A DNA stretch of 17,674 bases from an uncultured Clostridia bacterium (GCA_944388825.1 CALXKG010000211.1:1-17674); one strand, 5' to 3'; positions 1 through 7,391 are shown, counted from the first letter of the stretch. Notes: generated by a model from the letters alone, not told the origin. Program-made: numbers and translations.

Positions 1-1
1 C

Positions 2-61
2 CGCTATTACGGCTGGTTCTGGGATTATGACGACGGAATGGGATGGGTAGATGAGGTGTAA
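2..61 (+). CDS. 3' end of an unidentified protein gene (partial)
   Basis: Frame 2 is open from the window edge to a TAA at 59-61 and would encode a 19-residue C-terminus rich in Tyr, Trp, Asp and Gly (RYYGWFWDYDDGMGWVDEV). It is taken as the end of a real gene because its last codons contain the ribosome-binding site of the next gene, whose ATG follows only 4 nt after the stop, a typical operon junction. Too little is visible to name a family. Confidence 0.5.
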   Translation, partial: RYYGWFWDYDDGMGWVDEV

Positions 62-65
62 GAAA

Positions 66-620
66 ATGACAAAGAAAAAAGCGATCAAGGTGTTCATTGT
101 CCTGCTGGTAATCCTGGGCGTCCTGGCCTTTCTGCCCCTTCCCATCCCTCGCATCCAGACGATGACCGGGACCTGTCTACGCCACGGTGAAACGGCAGAG
201 GTAAAGCTGTATGCGCTTGAACTTCGCTACCTTTTCCGTGACCCGGAACTTCGCCTGCTGGGGCTCCCCGGTTTTTTACCCTCGGGGAACGGCTTCCGGG
301 TACAAATAGACGGCGGTGAGGAGGAGCGGTTTAAGCTGCCGGGCGGCGACGGGCCGAAGCTAAGCGACTATCCGGTGATTCTGGAGGATTCCCAGTCAGA
401 CCCGGGCCAGTTCCGCGACTTCGACGTTTACCAGCCTACAGCTGCCGGCTGGAACGGGTACCATATCATCGCCGACGCGGGGTTTGACCGCTGGGTGATG
501 GAACAGCGTCTTTCCCCCGAACCAGCCGGGGAACCCCACCTCTTTGTCCTCTCAAAGGACGGGGACACCGAAGCGGTTCGCCGGGAGATGGCCGCCGTTA
601 TTGAAGTGCTGGAAAGATAG
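66..620 (+). CDS. Small membrane-anchored hypothetical protein (184 aa)
   Basis: I do not recognise this family. The start at 66 is preferred over an in-frame ATG at 51 because GAGGTG at 53-58 sits 7 nt upstream of it. The protein opens with a lysine-rich stretch (MTKKKAIK) and a single hydrophobic helix at about residues 8-25, with no clear lipobox or signal-peptidase site, so an uncleaved N-terminal anchor with an extracytoplasmic domain of about 155 residues is the likely topology. The exported part mixes charged and Gly/Pro-rich segments and ends in an amphipathic stretch (VRREMAAVIEVLER). It follows the preceding gene with a 4-nt gap, so the two are probably co-transcribed and may be functionally linked. 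Function unknown; that it is a real gene is fairly sure from its ribosome-binding site, length and terminator. Confidence 0.75.
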   Translation: MTKKKAIKVFIVLLVILGVLAFLPLPIPRIQTMTGTCLRHGETAEVKLYALELRYLFRDPELRLLGLPGFLPSGNGFRVQIDGGEEERFKLPGGDGPKLSDYPVILEDSQSDPGQFRDFDVYQPTAAGWNGYHIIADAGFDRWVMEQRLSPEPAGEPHLFVLSKDGDTEAVRREMAAVIEVLER

Positions 621-622
621 AA

Positions 623-656
623 AAAGAGCAGGTAAGTTTCGGCTTACCTGCTCTTT
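623..656. terminator. Bidirectional terminator between convergent genes
   Basis: A perfect 14-bp stem (623-636 with 643-656) has a 6-nt loop. On the minus strand it lies just after the glf stop and the paired A/T-rich arm continues into TTTTT (complement of 621-625). On the plus strand it follows the 184-aa gene, with only the T-rich arm itself as tail. It probably stops both transcripts, more efficiently glf. Confidence 0.85.
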
Positions 657-658
657 GC

Positions 659-1816
659 TTATCCCCCGATCAGCGTATCCGCCAGCTCCAGCGCCCGCAG
701 CGTGATCGCGTCCATATTGTAATACTTGTACTCCGCAAGCCGTCCCAGCAGGTACAGCCCCTTATACCGCCCGGCCAGCGCCTTGTATTTCTCGTAGAGG
801 GCGTTGTTCTCCGGGTTGATGACCGCGTAGTAGGGGATTTCGCCCGCGGCTCCGGTGTAGGCCCGCGAATACTCCTTGACGGTCGTCGTCCGCGGCAGTT
901 TTTGACCGAGAAAGTACTTAAACTCGGTAATGCGGGTGTAGTCCTCGCTGACGGTATAGTTGACGGTCGCGCAGGGCTGGAAGTACTCTTTGTCCCAGGT
1001 TTCAAATTTGAAGTCCAGCGTCCGGTAGGGGAGGCGGCCGTACTTCAGCCCGAACAGCTCGTCCACCGCGCCGGTATAGACCACCTTCCCGCCAAACGGC
1101 TCTCCGTCCAGCGTGACCGTCCCGTCCTCCCGGAAGGCGACCCGGCTCTCGGCCGGGCAGTTTAAGACCACCTCTAGCCCCGGATGGGCGAGCATCTTTT
1201 CAAAGAGGGCGGTGTATCCTTCCGCCGGGATGCCCTGGTAGGGGTCCTGGAAATACCGGTCGTCCCTCGAGAGGAAAACCGGCACCCGGGCGATGGTCGC
1301 GGGGTCGATCGCCTCCGGCGGCGTGCCCCACTGCTTGACGGTATAATGGACGAAGACGTGCTCATAGACATAGCCGGCGAGCGCCTGGATCTCCGGATCC
1401 GCGTCCTCCCGGAGCTTCAGGATGGAGACTTTGGTTTCGGCGCCGTACTTGGCGACCAGCTTTTCTTCCAGTTCCGCCCCTTTTTCCTCCCCGAACGCCA
1501 CCCGCAGCGAGGTGAGGTTGAAGGGCACCGGGAATACCCCCCCCTCCGGAGTATACCGCGCCAAAACCCGGTGCTGGTAATCCCGCCAGCCGGTGAACCG
1601 GGAAAGGTAGCCGTAGACCCGCTTACTCCCGGTGTGGAAAATGTGGGGCCCGTACTGGTGGATCATGACGCCCGCCCCGTCCAGCCGGTCATAGGCGTTG
1701 CCGCCGATGTGGGGGCGGGCCTCTAAGAGCAGCACCTTCTCCCCGCCCCGTTCCGCCAGTTCCCTCGCGATGGTGGCGCCGGCAAAACCCGCGCCGATGA
1801 CAATGGTATCGTACAT
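659..1816 (-). CDS. glf: UDP-galactopyranose mutase
   Basis: Flavoenzyme that interconverts UDP-galactopyranose and UDP-galactofuranose, the donor for galactofuranose in surface polysaccharides; cytoplasmic. The 385-residue length is that of bacterial Glf proteins. Visible hallmarks are the N-terminal FAD-binding GAGFAG (residues 8-13), IGGN (37-40), YGPHIFHT (55-62), the mid-protein VKQWG followed by ARVPV and RDDRYF, and the C-terminal GRLAEYKYYNMDA segment that closes the flavin site. The start has AAGGAAGG on the minus strand about 5 nt upstream. A promoter (TATAAT, complement of 1885-1890) lies 70 nt upstream, and the gene is transcribed alone towards the shared hairpin at 623-656. The divergent neighbour is a GT2 glycosyltransferase, consistent with an envelope polysaccharide role. 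The galactofuranosyltransferase that would use the product is not obvious in the window. Identification is firm; pathway output is inferred. Confidence 0.95.
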   Translation of the reverse strand: MYDTIVIGAGFAGATIARELAERGGEKVLLLEARPHIGGNAYDRLDGAGVMIHQYGPHIFHTGSKRVYGYLSRFTGWRDYQHRVLARYTPEGGVFPVPFNLTSLRVAFGEEKGAELEEKLVAKYGAETKVSILKLREDADPEIQALAGYVYEHVFVHYTVKQWGTPPEAIDPATIARVPVFLSRDDRYFQDPYQGIPAEGYTALFEKMLAHPGLEVVLNCPAESRVAFREDGTVTLDGEPFGGKVVYTGAVDELFGLKYGRLPYRTLDFKFETWDKEYFQPCATVNYTVSEDYTRITEFKYFLGQKLPRTTTVKEYSRAYTGAAGEIPYYAVINPENNALYEKYKALAGRYKGLYLLGRLAEYKYYNMDAITLRALELADTLIGG

Positions 1817-1884
1817 AATGACCTTCCTTTGCGGCCGGCAATCCCGGCGTTTTCTCCCCTCCGGGCAGTTCTCTTTCTCCCTTT

Positions 1885-1913
1885 ATTATACCGGAAAAAG
1901 AGGGGAATGGGAA
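1885..1913 (-). promoter_or_regulatory. Promoter of glf
   Basis: On the minus strand a perfect TATAAT (complement of 1885-1890) is preceded, 17 nt upstream, by TTCCCA (complement of 1908-1913), which matches 4 of 6 bases of TTGACA. Transcription would begin near 1878, giving a leader of about 60 nt. Confidence 0.65.
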
Positions 1914-2063
1914 GGGGATGGCGGGGAAATATATGGAATTTTATTTTTGCCGGATCTGCCGCATACAAATGGTAAAGATACCGCCGGTATTGGAAACCTG
2001 CATGAAAAAAAAGCGGAATCTGCCGGAAGCCCGGTGAAAGGGCGCAAATTTACATTTCCCGCC
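1914..2063. promoter_or_regulatory. Divergent intergenic spacer with a 13-bp dyad
   Basis: The whole gene-free stretch between glf and the glycosyltransferase is 1817-2184 (368 nt). Between the two divergent promoters it holds a perfect dyad, ATACCG-C-CGGTAT at 1978-1990, and two near-copies of CGG(A)ATCTGCCG at about 1951-1961 and 2014-2025. These could be operator sites shared by both promoters. No small ORF with a ribosome-binding site and no RNA gene was seen here. Confidence 0.3.
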
Positions 2064-2091
2064 TTGACAACCGGCAAAGAGCGTGTATAAT
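2064..2091 (+). promoter_or_regulatory. Consensus promoter of the glycosyltransferase/PAP2 operon
   Basis: TTGACA at 2064-2069 and TATAAT at 2086-2091 are both perfect sigma-A hexamers, separated by 16 nt. Transcription should begin near 2098, leaving a leader of about 85 nt before the ATG at 2185. Confidence 0.9.
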
Positions 2092-2184
2092 TAGAAATTA
2101 ATGAAACAGGGGATTTAGTTTTTGACACCGTTTTGTAACGATTGGACGACAGGGCGGCCGCCGCCCGGAAATGGAAAGACCTCT

Positions 2185-3204
2185 ATGAAACTGCTGACTT
2201 TTACCGTGCCCTGCTACAATTCGGCGGGGTATATGCGCAAATGTATCGACAGCCTTTTAAAGGGCGGGGATGAGGTGGAGATCCTCATCATCGACGACGG
2301 CTCGAAGGACGGGACCGGCGCGATCGCCGACCGGTATGCGCGCGATTACCCCGGGATCTGCAAAGCCATCCATCAGGAAAACGGCGGCCACGGCGAGGGG
2401 ATCAACCAGGGGCTCCGGCACGCGTCCGGCAAATTCTTCAAGGTCGTCGATTCGGACGACTGGGTGGACGAGTCGGCTCTGCGCCGCGTCCTTTCGGCGA
2501 TACGCGGGATGGAGGGGAAGGAGGCGGCCGACCTCATTGTCTGCAACTACGTCTATGAGTATATGGACGGTTCCCCTTCCCAGCCGATCTGCTACCGGAA
2601 GGTCTTCCCGGACGGGAAGCTGGTTTCCTGGGGCGAGACAAAGCCCTTCGGCCCGTCGGAATACCTGACCCTCCATTCGGCCATCTTCCGCACGGAAATT
2701 CTCCACCGCTGCGGGCGGGTGCTGCCCAAACACATCTTCTATGAGGATAACCTCTTTGTCTACGACCCGCTGCCGCTGACCCGGAAGATCCTCTACCTCG
2801 ACGCCGACTTCTACCGCTACCAGATCGGCCGGCCGGGGCAGTCGGTCAACGAATCGACGATGGTGAAGCGCTGGAGCCACCAGATGCTGGTGACCAAGGA
2901 GATCTTCAAAGCCCACGACCTGGAGGCGCTGAAAAAGGAAAACCCGAAGCTCGCCCGGTATATGAACCACGAGCTGGCGCTGATGATGACGATCGCCACC
3001 GTTTTCACCCGCTTAAACTATACCGATGAGGCGGAAGGCGAATTTAAAAAGCTCTGGGCGGAGGCCCGTGCGCTCTATCCCAAAACCGCGAGGCGGATGC
3101 GCTGGCGGTCGATCGCGTTTTTTGTCTGCTTTCCGGGGAAGGCGGGGCGGAAGCTGTCCATCTTCTTTTACCGGTTTGCCCATAAAGTCGTCGCGTTCAA
3201 TTAA
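2185..3204 (+). CDS. Family 2 glycosyltransferase (GT-A fold)
   Basis: Transfers a sugar from a nucleotide-sugar donor, probably onto a cell-surface glycan or lipid-linked intermediate; acceptor and sugar cannot be read from sequence. The 339-residue protein begins with the GT2 signature LLTFTVPCYNSAGYM, has the nucleotide-binding DDGS at residues 37-40, NGGHGEGINQGL at 66-77 and the metal-binding VVDSDDW with the DxD aspartates at 89-92; an acidic YEDN follows later. The C-terminus is basic and aromatic (RKLSIFFYRFAHKVV), suggesting membrane association rather than a true transmembrane segment. The ATG at 2185 is chosen because the family starts this way and GGAAAG lies 6 nt upstream; an in-frame TTG at 2122 with AGGGGA upstream would add 21 unconserved-looking residues. 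A PAP2-like enzyme follows after 24 nt, probably in one operon. Confidence 0.88.
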   Translation: MKLLTFTVPCYNSAGYMRKCIDSLLKGGDEVEILIIDDGSKDGTGAIADRYARDYPGICKAIHQENGGHGEGINQGLRHASGKFFKVVDSDDWVDESALRRVLSAIRGMEGKEAADLIVCNYVYEYMDGSPSQPICYRKVFPDGKLVSWGETKPFGPSEYLTLHSAIFRTEILHRCGRVLPKHIFYEDNLFVYDPLPLTRKILYLDADFYRYQIGRPGQSVNESTMVKRWSHQMLVTKEIFKAHDLEALKKENPKLARYMNHELALMMTIATVFTRLNYTDEAEGEFKKLWAEARALYPKTARRMRWRSIAFFVCFPGKAGRKLSIFFYRFAHKVVAFN

Positions 3205-3228
3205 GCTGTCGAGAGGAGATTCTTACAT

Positions 3229-3888
3229 ATGCGGAAGGTTCGGCTCTGGATCGAATCCCATAACTACTGTCTGGTTTTGCTCTACTTTTTCTTCTATCTG
3301 GCGGTGTTTACGCTGGAGGAAGAGTTTGTCCGGCCGGTCTTCACGATCCACTGCCCGCTGGACGATCTGATCCCGTTTAACTCGATGTTTGTCATCCCTT
3401 ATTTCGGGTGGTTTATCCTGGTGCCGTCGGTCATCGGCTACTTCATGTTTAAGAGCAAGGACGAATTTTTAGACCTCTGCTTCATGCTCTTCACCGGCAT
3501 GACCATCTGCCTTGCGATCTACGCCGTCTTCCCCAACGGCATCAACCTGCGGGAGATGGTGACCGGGCACGATATCTGCTCCCGGATCGTCGTCCTGCTG
3601 CGGCAGATGGACACCGCGACCAATGTCTGCCCGTCGATCCACGTCTTTGCGACGCTGGGGATCATGACGGCGGTGCTGCGGTCGCCGCTGTTTGCGCGCA
3701 AGCGGCTGTTAAAGGCGTTTATCGTCCTGCTGTCGGTGCTGATCTGTATGTCGACCGTTTTCCTGAAGCAGCATTCGGTGGTGGACGTCTTCTGCGGGAT
3801 CGCGCTCACCTTTATCATGTACCACCTGACCTATAACTGCAACTGGCGGCGCCGGGCGGTCAAGACGCCGATCCGGGCGATCCTGTGA
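3229..3888 (+). CDS. PAP2-superfamily membrane phosphatase/transferase
   Basis: A 219-residue integral membrane protein with about five to six hydrophobic segments. Two PAP2 active-site blocks are visible: PSIH at residues 135-138 (equivalent of PSGH) and STVFLKQHSVVD at 175-186, giving the catalytic HxxxD. The canonical first motif KxxxxxxRP is incomplete (RP at 35-36 without the lysine), and the arginine of SRxxxxxHxxxD is threonine here. That pattern fits the branch resembling Aur1/inositolphosphotransferases better than classical phosphatidic-acid phosphatases, so it may move or remove a phospho-headgroup on a lipid carrier. AGGAG at 3214-3218 precedes the ATG by 10 nt. It is co-transcribed behind the GT2 gene, so a joint role in making or recycling a lipid-linked glycan is a reasonable inference. 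Confidence 0.8.
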   Translation: MRKVRLWIESHNYCLVLLYFFFYLAVFTLEEEFVRPVFTIHCPLDDLIPFNSMFVIPYFGWFILVPSVIGYFMFKSKDEFLDLCFMLFTGMTICLAIYAVFPNGINLREMVTGHDICSRIVVLLRQMDTATNVCPSIHVFATLGIMTAVLRSPLFARKRLLKAFIVLLSVLICMSTVFLKQHSVVDVFCGIALTFIMYHLTYNCNWRRRAVKTPIRAIL

Positions 3889-3929
3889 CGCGGGGATCAG
3901 GGCCCCGGAATATTGTAAAAAACACACCC

Positions 3930-3960
3930 AAAGCCTCTGCCGTCCAAGCGGAGGCTTTCT
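3930..3960 (+). terminator. Terminator after the GT2/PAP2 operon
   Basis: Arms 3930-3940 (AAAGCCTCTGC) and 3948-3958 (GCGGAGGCTTT) form an 11-bp stem with one G-T wobble and a 7-nt loop, ending in a short T-rich run. The tail is weak, so some read-through into the FAD gene is likely; no convincing separate promoter was seen for that gene. Confidence 0.6.
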
Positions 3961-3978
3961 CTATGAAAGGAGCCGCCC

Positions 3979-5565
3979 ATGCTGCTGGTATCGAATATTG
4001 TGACCCCCTTAGGCGCCGGGGAAGAGGCGGCGGTCGAAAAGGCGCTTTCCGCCCTCCGGCTGAAAAGGGGCGGGGTGCGGGAATGCTACGTCTCCAAAAC
4101 CTCGGTCGACGCCAGGCGCCGGGGGGAGATCCACATCGTGTCGACCGTCGCGGTGCGGTTAAAGGGGGATGAAGCGGCTTTTGCCGCCCGCTATACCGGC
4201 AAGGCCCGCCTGCAGTATAAGCCGGAGCCGGATTTTTCGGTCCCCCACGGGGAAAAGCCCTGCCGGACGCCGGTCTATATCGCCGGGTTTGGTCCGGCAG
4301 GGATCTTCGCCGCCGGCCTGCTGGCGAGGGAGGGGTACCGGGTGACCGTCCTGGAACGGGGGTACCCGATGGAAAAACGAGTCGGCGCGGTCGAGGGGTT
4401 CTGGGCCGGGAAAGGGCTGGATACCCGCTCCAACGTCCAGTTCGGCGAGGGCGGGGCCGGGACCTTTTCGGACGGCAAGCTGACCACCCGGATCGGCGAC
4501 CCCCTCTGCCAGTATGTGCTGGAGCAGTTTTCCCGCCACGGCGCGCCGCCGGAGACCCTCCGCCGGGCCAAGCCCCATATCGGCACCGACCTGCTCCGCG
4601 GGGTCGTCCGGTCGATGCGGGAAGAGATCCTCGCCCGGGGCGGGGAGGTGCGGTTTGAAAGCCAGCTGACCGGCATCCGGATCGAAAACGGTCGCCTTTC
4701 CGCCATCCGGGTAAATGGGGCGTGGGAGGCGGCGGAGCGGCTCATCTGCGCCGCCGGGCATTCCGCCCGGGACACCTTCCGGATGCTGCTGGAGGCGGGT
4801 CTCCCGGCCGAGCCGAAGCCTTTTTCGGTCGGCGTCCGAGTGGAACAGCTGCAATCGGTCATCGACCGGGGGCTTTATGGCGAATTCGCCGGGCATCCGG
4901 CCCTCCCGCCCGGGGAGTACCAGCTCTCGCTGCGGGAAGGGGGAAGGGCGGTCTACACCTTCTGTATGTGCCCCGGGGGGCTGGTCGTCCCGGCGGCGTC
5001 GGAAGAGGGGGGCGTCGTCACCAACGGGATGAGCGAGTATAAGCGGGACCGGGCAAACGCCAACGCCGCCCTCGCCGTTTCGGTCGGGCCGGAGGACTTC
5101 GGCGGCCATCCGCTGGACGGGATGCGGTTCCAGCGGGAGCTGGAGCGCCGGGCTTTTCTGGCGGGCGGCGGGGACTACCGCGCCCCGGCCGCGACGGCGG
5201 ACGCCTTCCTGGAAGGGAAGGCGGGACTGCATATGGGTAAGGTCGCGCCCTCCTATGCCCTCGGGGTGACGGCGGCGGACTTTGATCAGCTGCTGCCGGG
5301 GTTTGTCAGCGGGATGCTCCGGAAGGGGCTTGCCGCTTTTGGGAAAAAGCTGCCGGGGTTTGCCGCGCCGGATACGGTGCTGACCGGCGTCGAGACCCGC
5401 ACCTCTTCCCCCATCCGGATCCTGCGGGACGAAAGCTACCAGTCCCCCGCCGCCCGGGGCTTTTACCCCTGCGGGGAAGGGGCGGGCTATGCCGGCGGGA
5501 TCATGAGCGCTGCGGTAGACGGCCTGCGGGCCGCGGCCGCCATCATCGCCGAATATGCGGAGTAA
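3979..5565 (+). CDS. FAD-dependent dehydrogenase/oxidoreductase (COG2509-like)
   Basis: A 528-residue flavoprotein. The first 95 or so residues form an N-terminal domain before the Rossmann fold, as in the widespread Bacillota FAD-dependent dehydrogenase family (COG2509-like; substrate not established). The dinucleotide-binding GFGPAG is at residues 103-108 with the ribose-binding glutamate of VTVLERG at 126. FGEGGAGTFSDGKLTTR at 155-171 is the most recognisable family block, and a C-terminal CGEGAGYAGGIMSAAVDG closes the flavin site. The ATG at 3979 has AAAGGAG 6 nt upstream. Its last 11 bases overlap the start of the lipoprotein gene that follows, so the two are translated in a coupled way if the second is still functional. 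Its role in metabolism cannot be told from context. Confidence 0.88.
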   Translation: MLLVSNIVTPLGAGEEAAVEKALSALRLKRGGVRECYVSKTSVDARRRGEIHIVSTVAVRLKGDEAAFAARYTGKARLQYKPEPDFSVPHGEKPCRTPVYIAGFGPAGIFAAGLLAREGYRVTVLERGYPMEKRVGAVEGFWAGKGLDTRSNVQFGEGGAGTFSDGKLTTRIGDPLCQYVLEQFSRHGAPPETLRRAKPHIGTDLLRGVVRSMREEILARGGEVRFESQLTGIRIENGRLSAIRVNGAWEAAERLICAAGHSARDTFRMLLEAGLPAEPKPFSVGVRVEQLQSVIDRGLYGEFAGHPALPPGEYQLSLREGGRAVYTFCMCPGGLVVPAASEEGGVVTNGMSEYKRDRANANAALAVSVGPEDFGGHPLDGMRFQRELERRAFLAGGGDYRAPAATADAFLEGKAGLHMGKVAPSYALGVTAADFDQLLPGFVSGMLRKGLAAFGKKLPGFAAPDTVLTGVETRTSSPIRILRDESYQSPAARGFYPCGEGAGYAGGIMSAAVDGLRAAAAIIAEYAE

Positions 5566-6943
5566 GCGGCTGAAAGCGGGCCTGCTGGCCCTGCTGCTCC
5601 TCATGGCCTGCTGCTTTACTGGCTGCCTGTCGGCCGAAAACGAGGCGGTCCTGGCCCCCGGCGCGCTGCCGGAAAACCTAGACCCGCAGCTCTGCGAAGG
5701 GGAATGGGCGGCTTTCGCCGTCCGGCACCTGTTCGAAGGGCTGACCGTCCAGACGGCGGACGGCGTCGCGCCGGGGGCGGCGGAAAGCTGGGAGATCTCG
5801 CCCGACCGGAAGACCTATACCTTTACCCTGCGGGCGGACGCCAGCTGGTGGGACGGGGAACCGGTGGAGGCGGAGGACTTTGTCTTCGCGTTCGAGCGGC
5901 TGTTTGACCCGTCGACCGGGAGCGCCGCGGCGGAAGATTACCGCGCGGTTTCCGGCGGGGCGGAGCGGCTGGCCGGGGAAGATGTCCCGCTGGGGGTGGA
6001 GGCGGATGGGGATACGGTCGTCTTTACCCTCGCCGAGCCGGACGGGGAATTCCTGGCGCTCTTATCGCTGCCGGCGGCATCCCCCTGCCGGGAAGATTTT
6101 TTCCGTTCCACCTACGGCCGGTACGGGCTGTCGATCGACCATATCATGGGCAACGGGCAGTTTGCCCTCTCCACCTGGGACGGGTAACTGATCCGGATGC
6201 GGGGCCGGGGGGACGCGGAAGGGACGGTCGTCCGGATGCAGCCGGGAGCGGAGGAAAACGTCTATTGGGAAGAGGCGGAAGCGGGGGAGCTGGAATGGAC
6301 CTACGGGCTCCTTTTCAACCAGTCCCGGCCGCTCTTCCGTTCGGAAGAGGTCCGCGCCGCCCTTGCCGCCGACCTGCCGGAGGGGCTGAAACGGCCTGCC
6401 GCCGCCCTTTCCCCCGGGCTGCGGGAGGGGCTGGGGAAAGCGACCCTCCCGGGAAATGAAACGGACGCCGCCCGCTACCGGCGGGGGGCGTCCGGGAAGG
6501 AGACGGAAGGGCTTTCGGTCCTCCTGCCGGAAAATGAGGAGATCCGCGCCCTCTTTTCGGATGCGGCCCAGGTCTGGCAGCGGGATTTCGGGCTTTATCT
6601 CGCGGTCGAGGTGCTGCCGGAACGGGAACTGCTGGCGCGGGTGGAAGCGGGGGAATACGACTGCGCGGTGCTGGCGCTGCCGTCGGACGTCCAGAGCCCC
6701 GGGCGGGCGCTTCAGACGGCGGGAGCGCTTTCCCGGACGGAGGACGGCGTCTTTTGGTCCCTGCTGGCGGAAGGAAGGCGGGCGGACAGAAGTAAAGCAA
6801 ATAAACTTTACACCGAGGCGGAACAGCGCCTCCTCGATTCCGGCGGTTTTATCCCGCTCGGGTCCGTCCGATACGGTCTTTCGGACGGCGGGTTCCCGGC
6901 GCGCCTGACCGTGAACCGCGAAATTTCCTTTTATTCTGGGTAA
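5555..6943 (+). pseudogene. Oligopeptide-type solute-binding lipoprotein, interrupted by an in-frame TAA
   Basis: One reading frame runs from the ATG at 5555 to the TAA at 6941-6943 and is broken only by TAA at 6185-6187. The first part (210 aa) has a lipoprotein signal peptide (basic start, leucine-rich core, FTGC lipobox near residue 24) and the start of an SBP_bac_5/OppA-like domain: ENLDPQLCEGEW, a helical GLTVQTADGVAPGAAESWEI segment, and TFTLRADASWWDGEPVEAED. The second part (ATG at 6197, 248 aa) resumes with typical second-lobe elements, LLFNQSRPLFRSEEVRAAL and a C-terminal strand. No base insertion is needed to join them, so this is a nonsense mutation, a sequencing error or a rare recoding or re-initiation case. 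At 461 sense codons the intact product would be a short OppA. No ABC permease or ATPase gene is nearby, so it is an orphan binding protein coupled to the upstream flavoprotein. A weak GGGG/CCCC hairpin follows at 6957-6970. Confidence 0.75.
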
Positions 6944-6977
6944 TTTACCGAAAATCGGGGGAAATGCCCCAAAGCCC

Positions 6978-7006
6978 TTTACAAACCGGGCCGCATATGC
7001 TATAAT
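6978..7006 (+). promoter_or_regulatory. Promoter of rpsO
   Basis: TTTACA at 6978-6983 is followed after exactly 17 nt by TATAAT at 7001-7006, with the extended -10 element TGC at 6998-7000. Transcription should start near 7013, giving a leader of about 100 nt. Confidence 0.92.
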
Positions 7007-7012
7007 ACCTTC

Positions 7013-7111
7013 GTTGCCGCATCTATGGCTTTGCGGAGTATGCCCCAATGGGGAATCACCCTTCCCTTCGCTATGGTGCAGGCAAGAATTTTTCAAAGAG
7101 GTGAATGTATC
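7013..7111 (+). promoter_or_regulatory. Structured rpsO leader, candidate S15 autoregulatory RNA
   Basis: The 5' untranslated region can fold into several short helices: CCGCA/TGCGG (7017-7021 with 7032-7036), CCCC/GGGG (7043-7046 with 7050-7053) and CACC/GGTG (7057-7060 with 7075-7078). A possible closing pair TTGCC/GGCAA (7014-7018 with 7081-7085) competes with the first helix. The ribosome-binding site lies just 3'. Autogenous control of S15 through its own mRNA leader is established in several bacteria with differing folds; assigning it here is inference. Confidence 0.45.
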
Positions 7112-7378
7112 ATGATGAGAAAAGAAGAAAAGACCGAGATCATCAAGAACAATGGGCTGCACGAGGGCGACACCGGTTCTCCCGAAGTCCAGATCGCGAT
7201 CCTGACCCGCCGGATCAACGACCTGACCGAGCACCTGAAGTCCAACAAGAACGACCACCACTCCCGCCGCGGCCTCTTGAAGATGGTCGGCCGCCGCCGC
7301 AACCTGCTGGGTTATCTCCAGAAGAACGACATCGAGCGGTACCGTGCGATCGTCGCGAAACTCGGGCTCCGCAAGTAA
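7112..7378 (+). CDS. rpsO: 30S ribosomal protein S15
   Basis: S15 binds 16S rRNA early in small-subunit assembly. The 88-residue protein has the whole family signature: EGDTGSPEVQIAILTRRI, LTEHLKSNKNDHHSRRGLL (the highly conserved rRNA-contacting DHHSRRGL) and the C-terminal DIERYRAIVAKLGLRK. The frame is open upstream to 7025, but the start is placed at the ATG at 7112 because AAAGAGGTGA at 7095-7104 lies 7 nt before it and the family starts there; the second ATG at 7115 is an alternative. It has its own strong promoter and is followed by a terminator before pnp, the usual Bacillota neighbour, so pnp may be partly independent. Confidence 0.98.
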   Translation: MMRKEEKTEIIKNNGLHEGDTGSPEVQIAILTRRINDLTEHLKSNKNDHHSRRGLLKMVGRRRNLLGYLQKNDIERYRAIVAKLGLRK

Positions 7379-7391
7379 TCTTTTGACCGAT

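Noticed and set aside
2122..2184. TTG start giving 21 extra residues on the glycosyltransferase
   Set aside because: AGGGGA lies upstream, but the extension is not like the family's N-terminus, which begins exactly at the ATG at 2185.
4159..5604. 481-aa minus-strand open frame opposite the FAD dehydrogenase
   Set aside because: Composition is Arg/Pro/Gly-rich as expected for a shadow; no start signal and the sense strand encodes a recognisable flavoprotein.
6185..6187. Programmed stop-codon readthrough or selenocysteine-type recoding of the TAA
   Set aside because: TAA is not the selenocysteine codon, and I see no downstream recoding structure; a nonsense mutation or error is simpler.
7025..7111. 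In-frame 29-residue N-terminal extension of S15
   Set aside because: The leader is simply free of stops; the strong ribosome-binding site and family start point to 7112.
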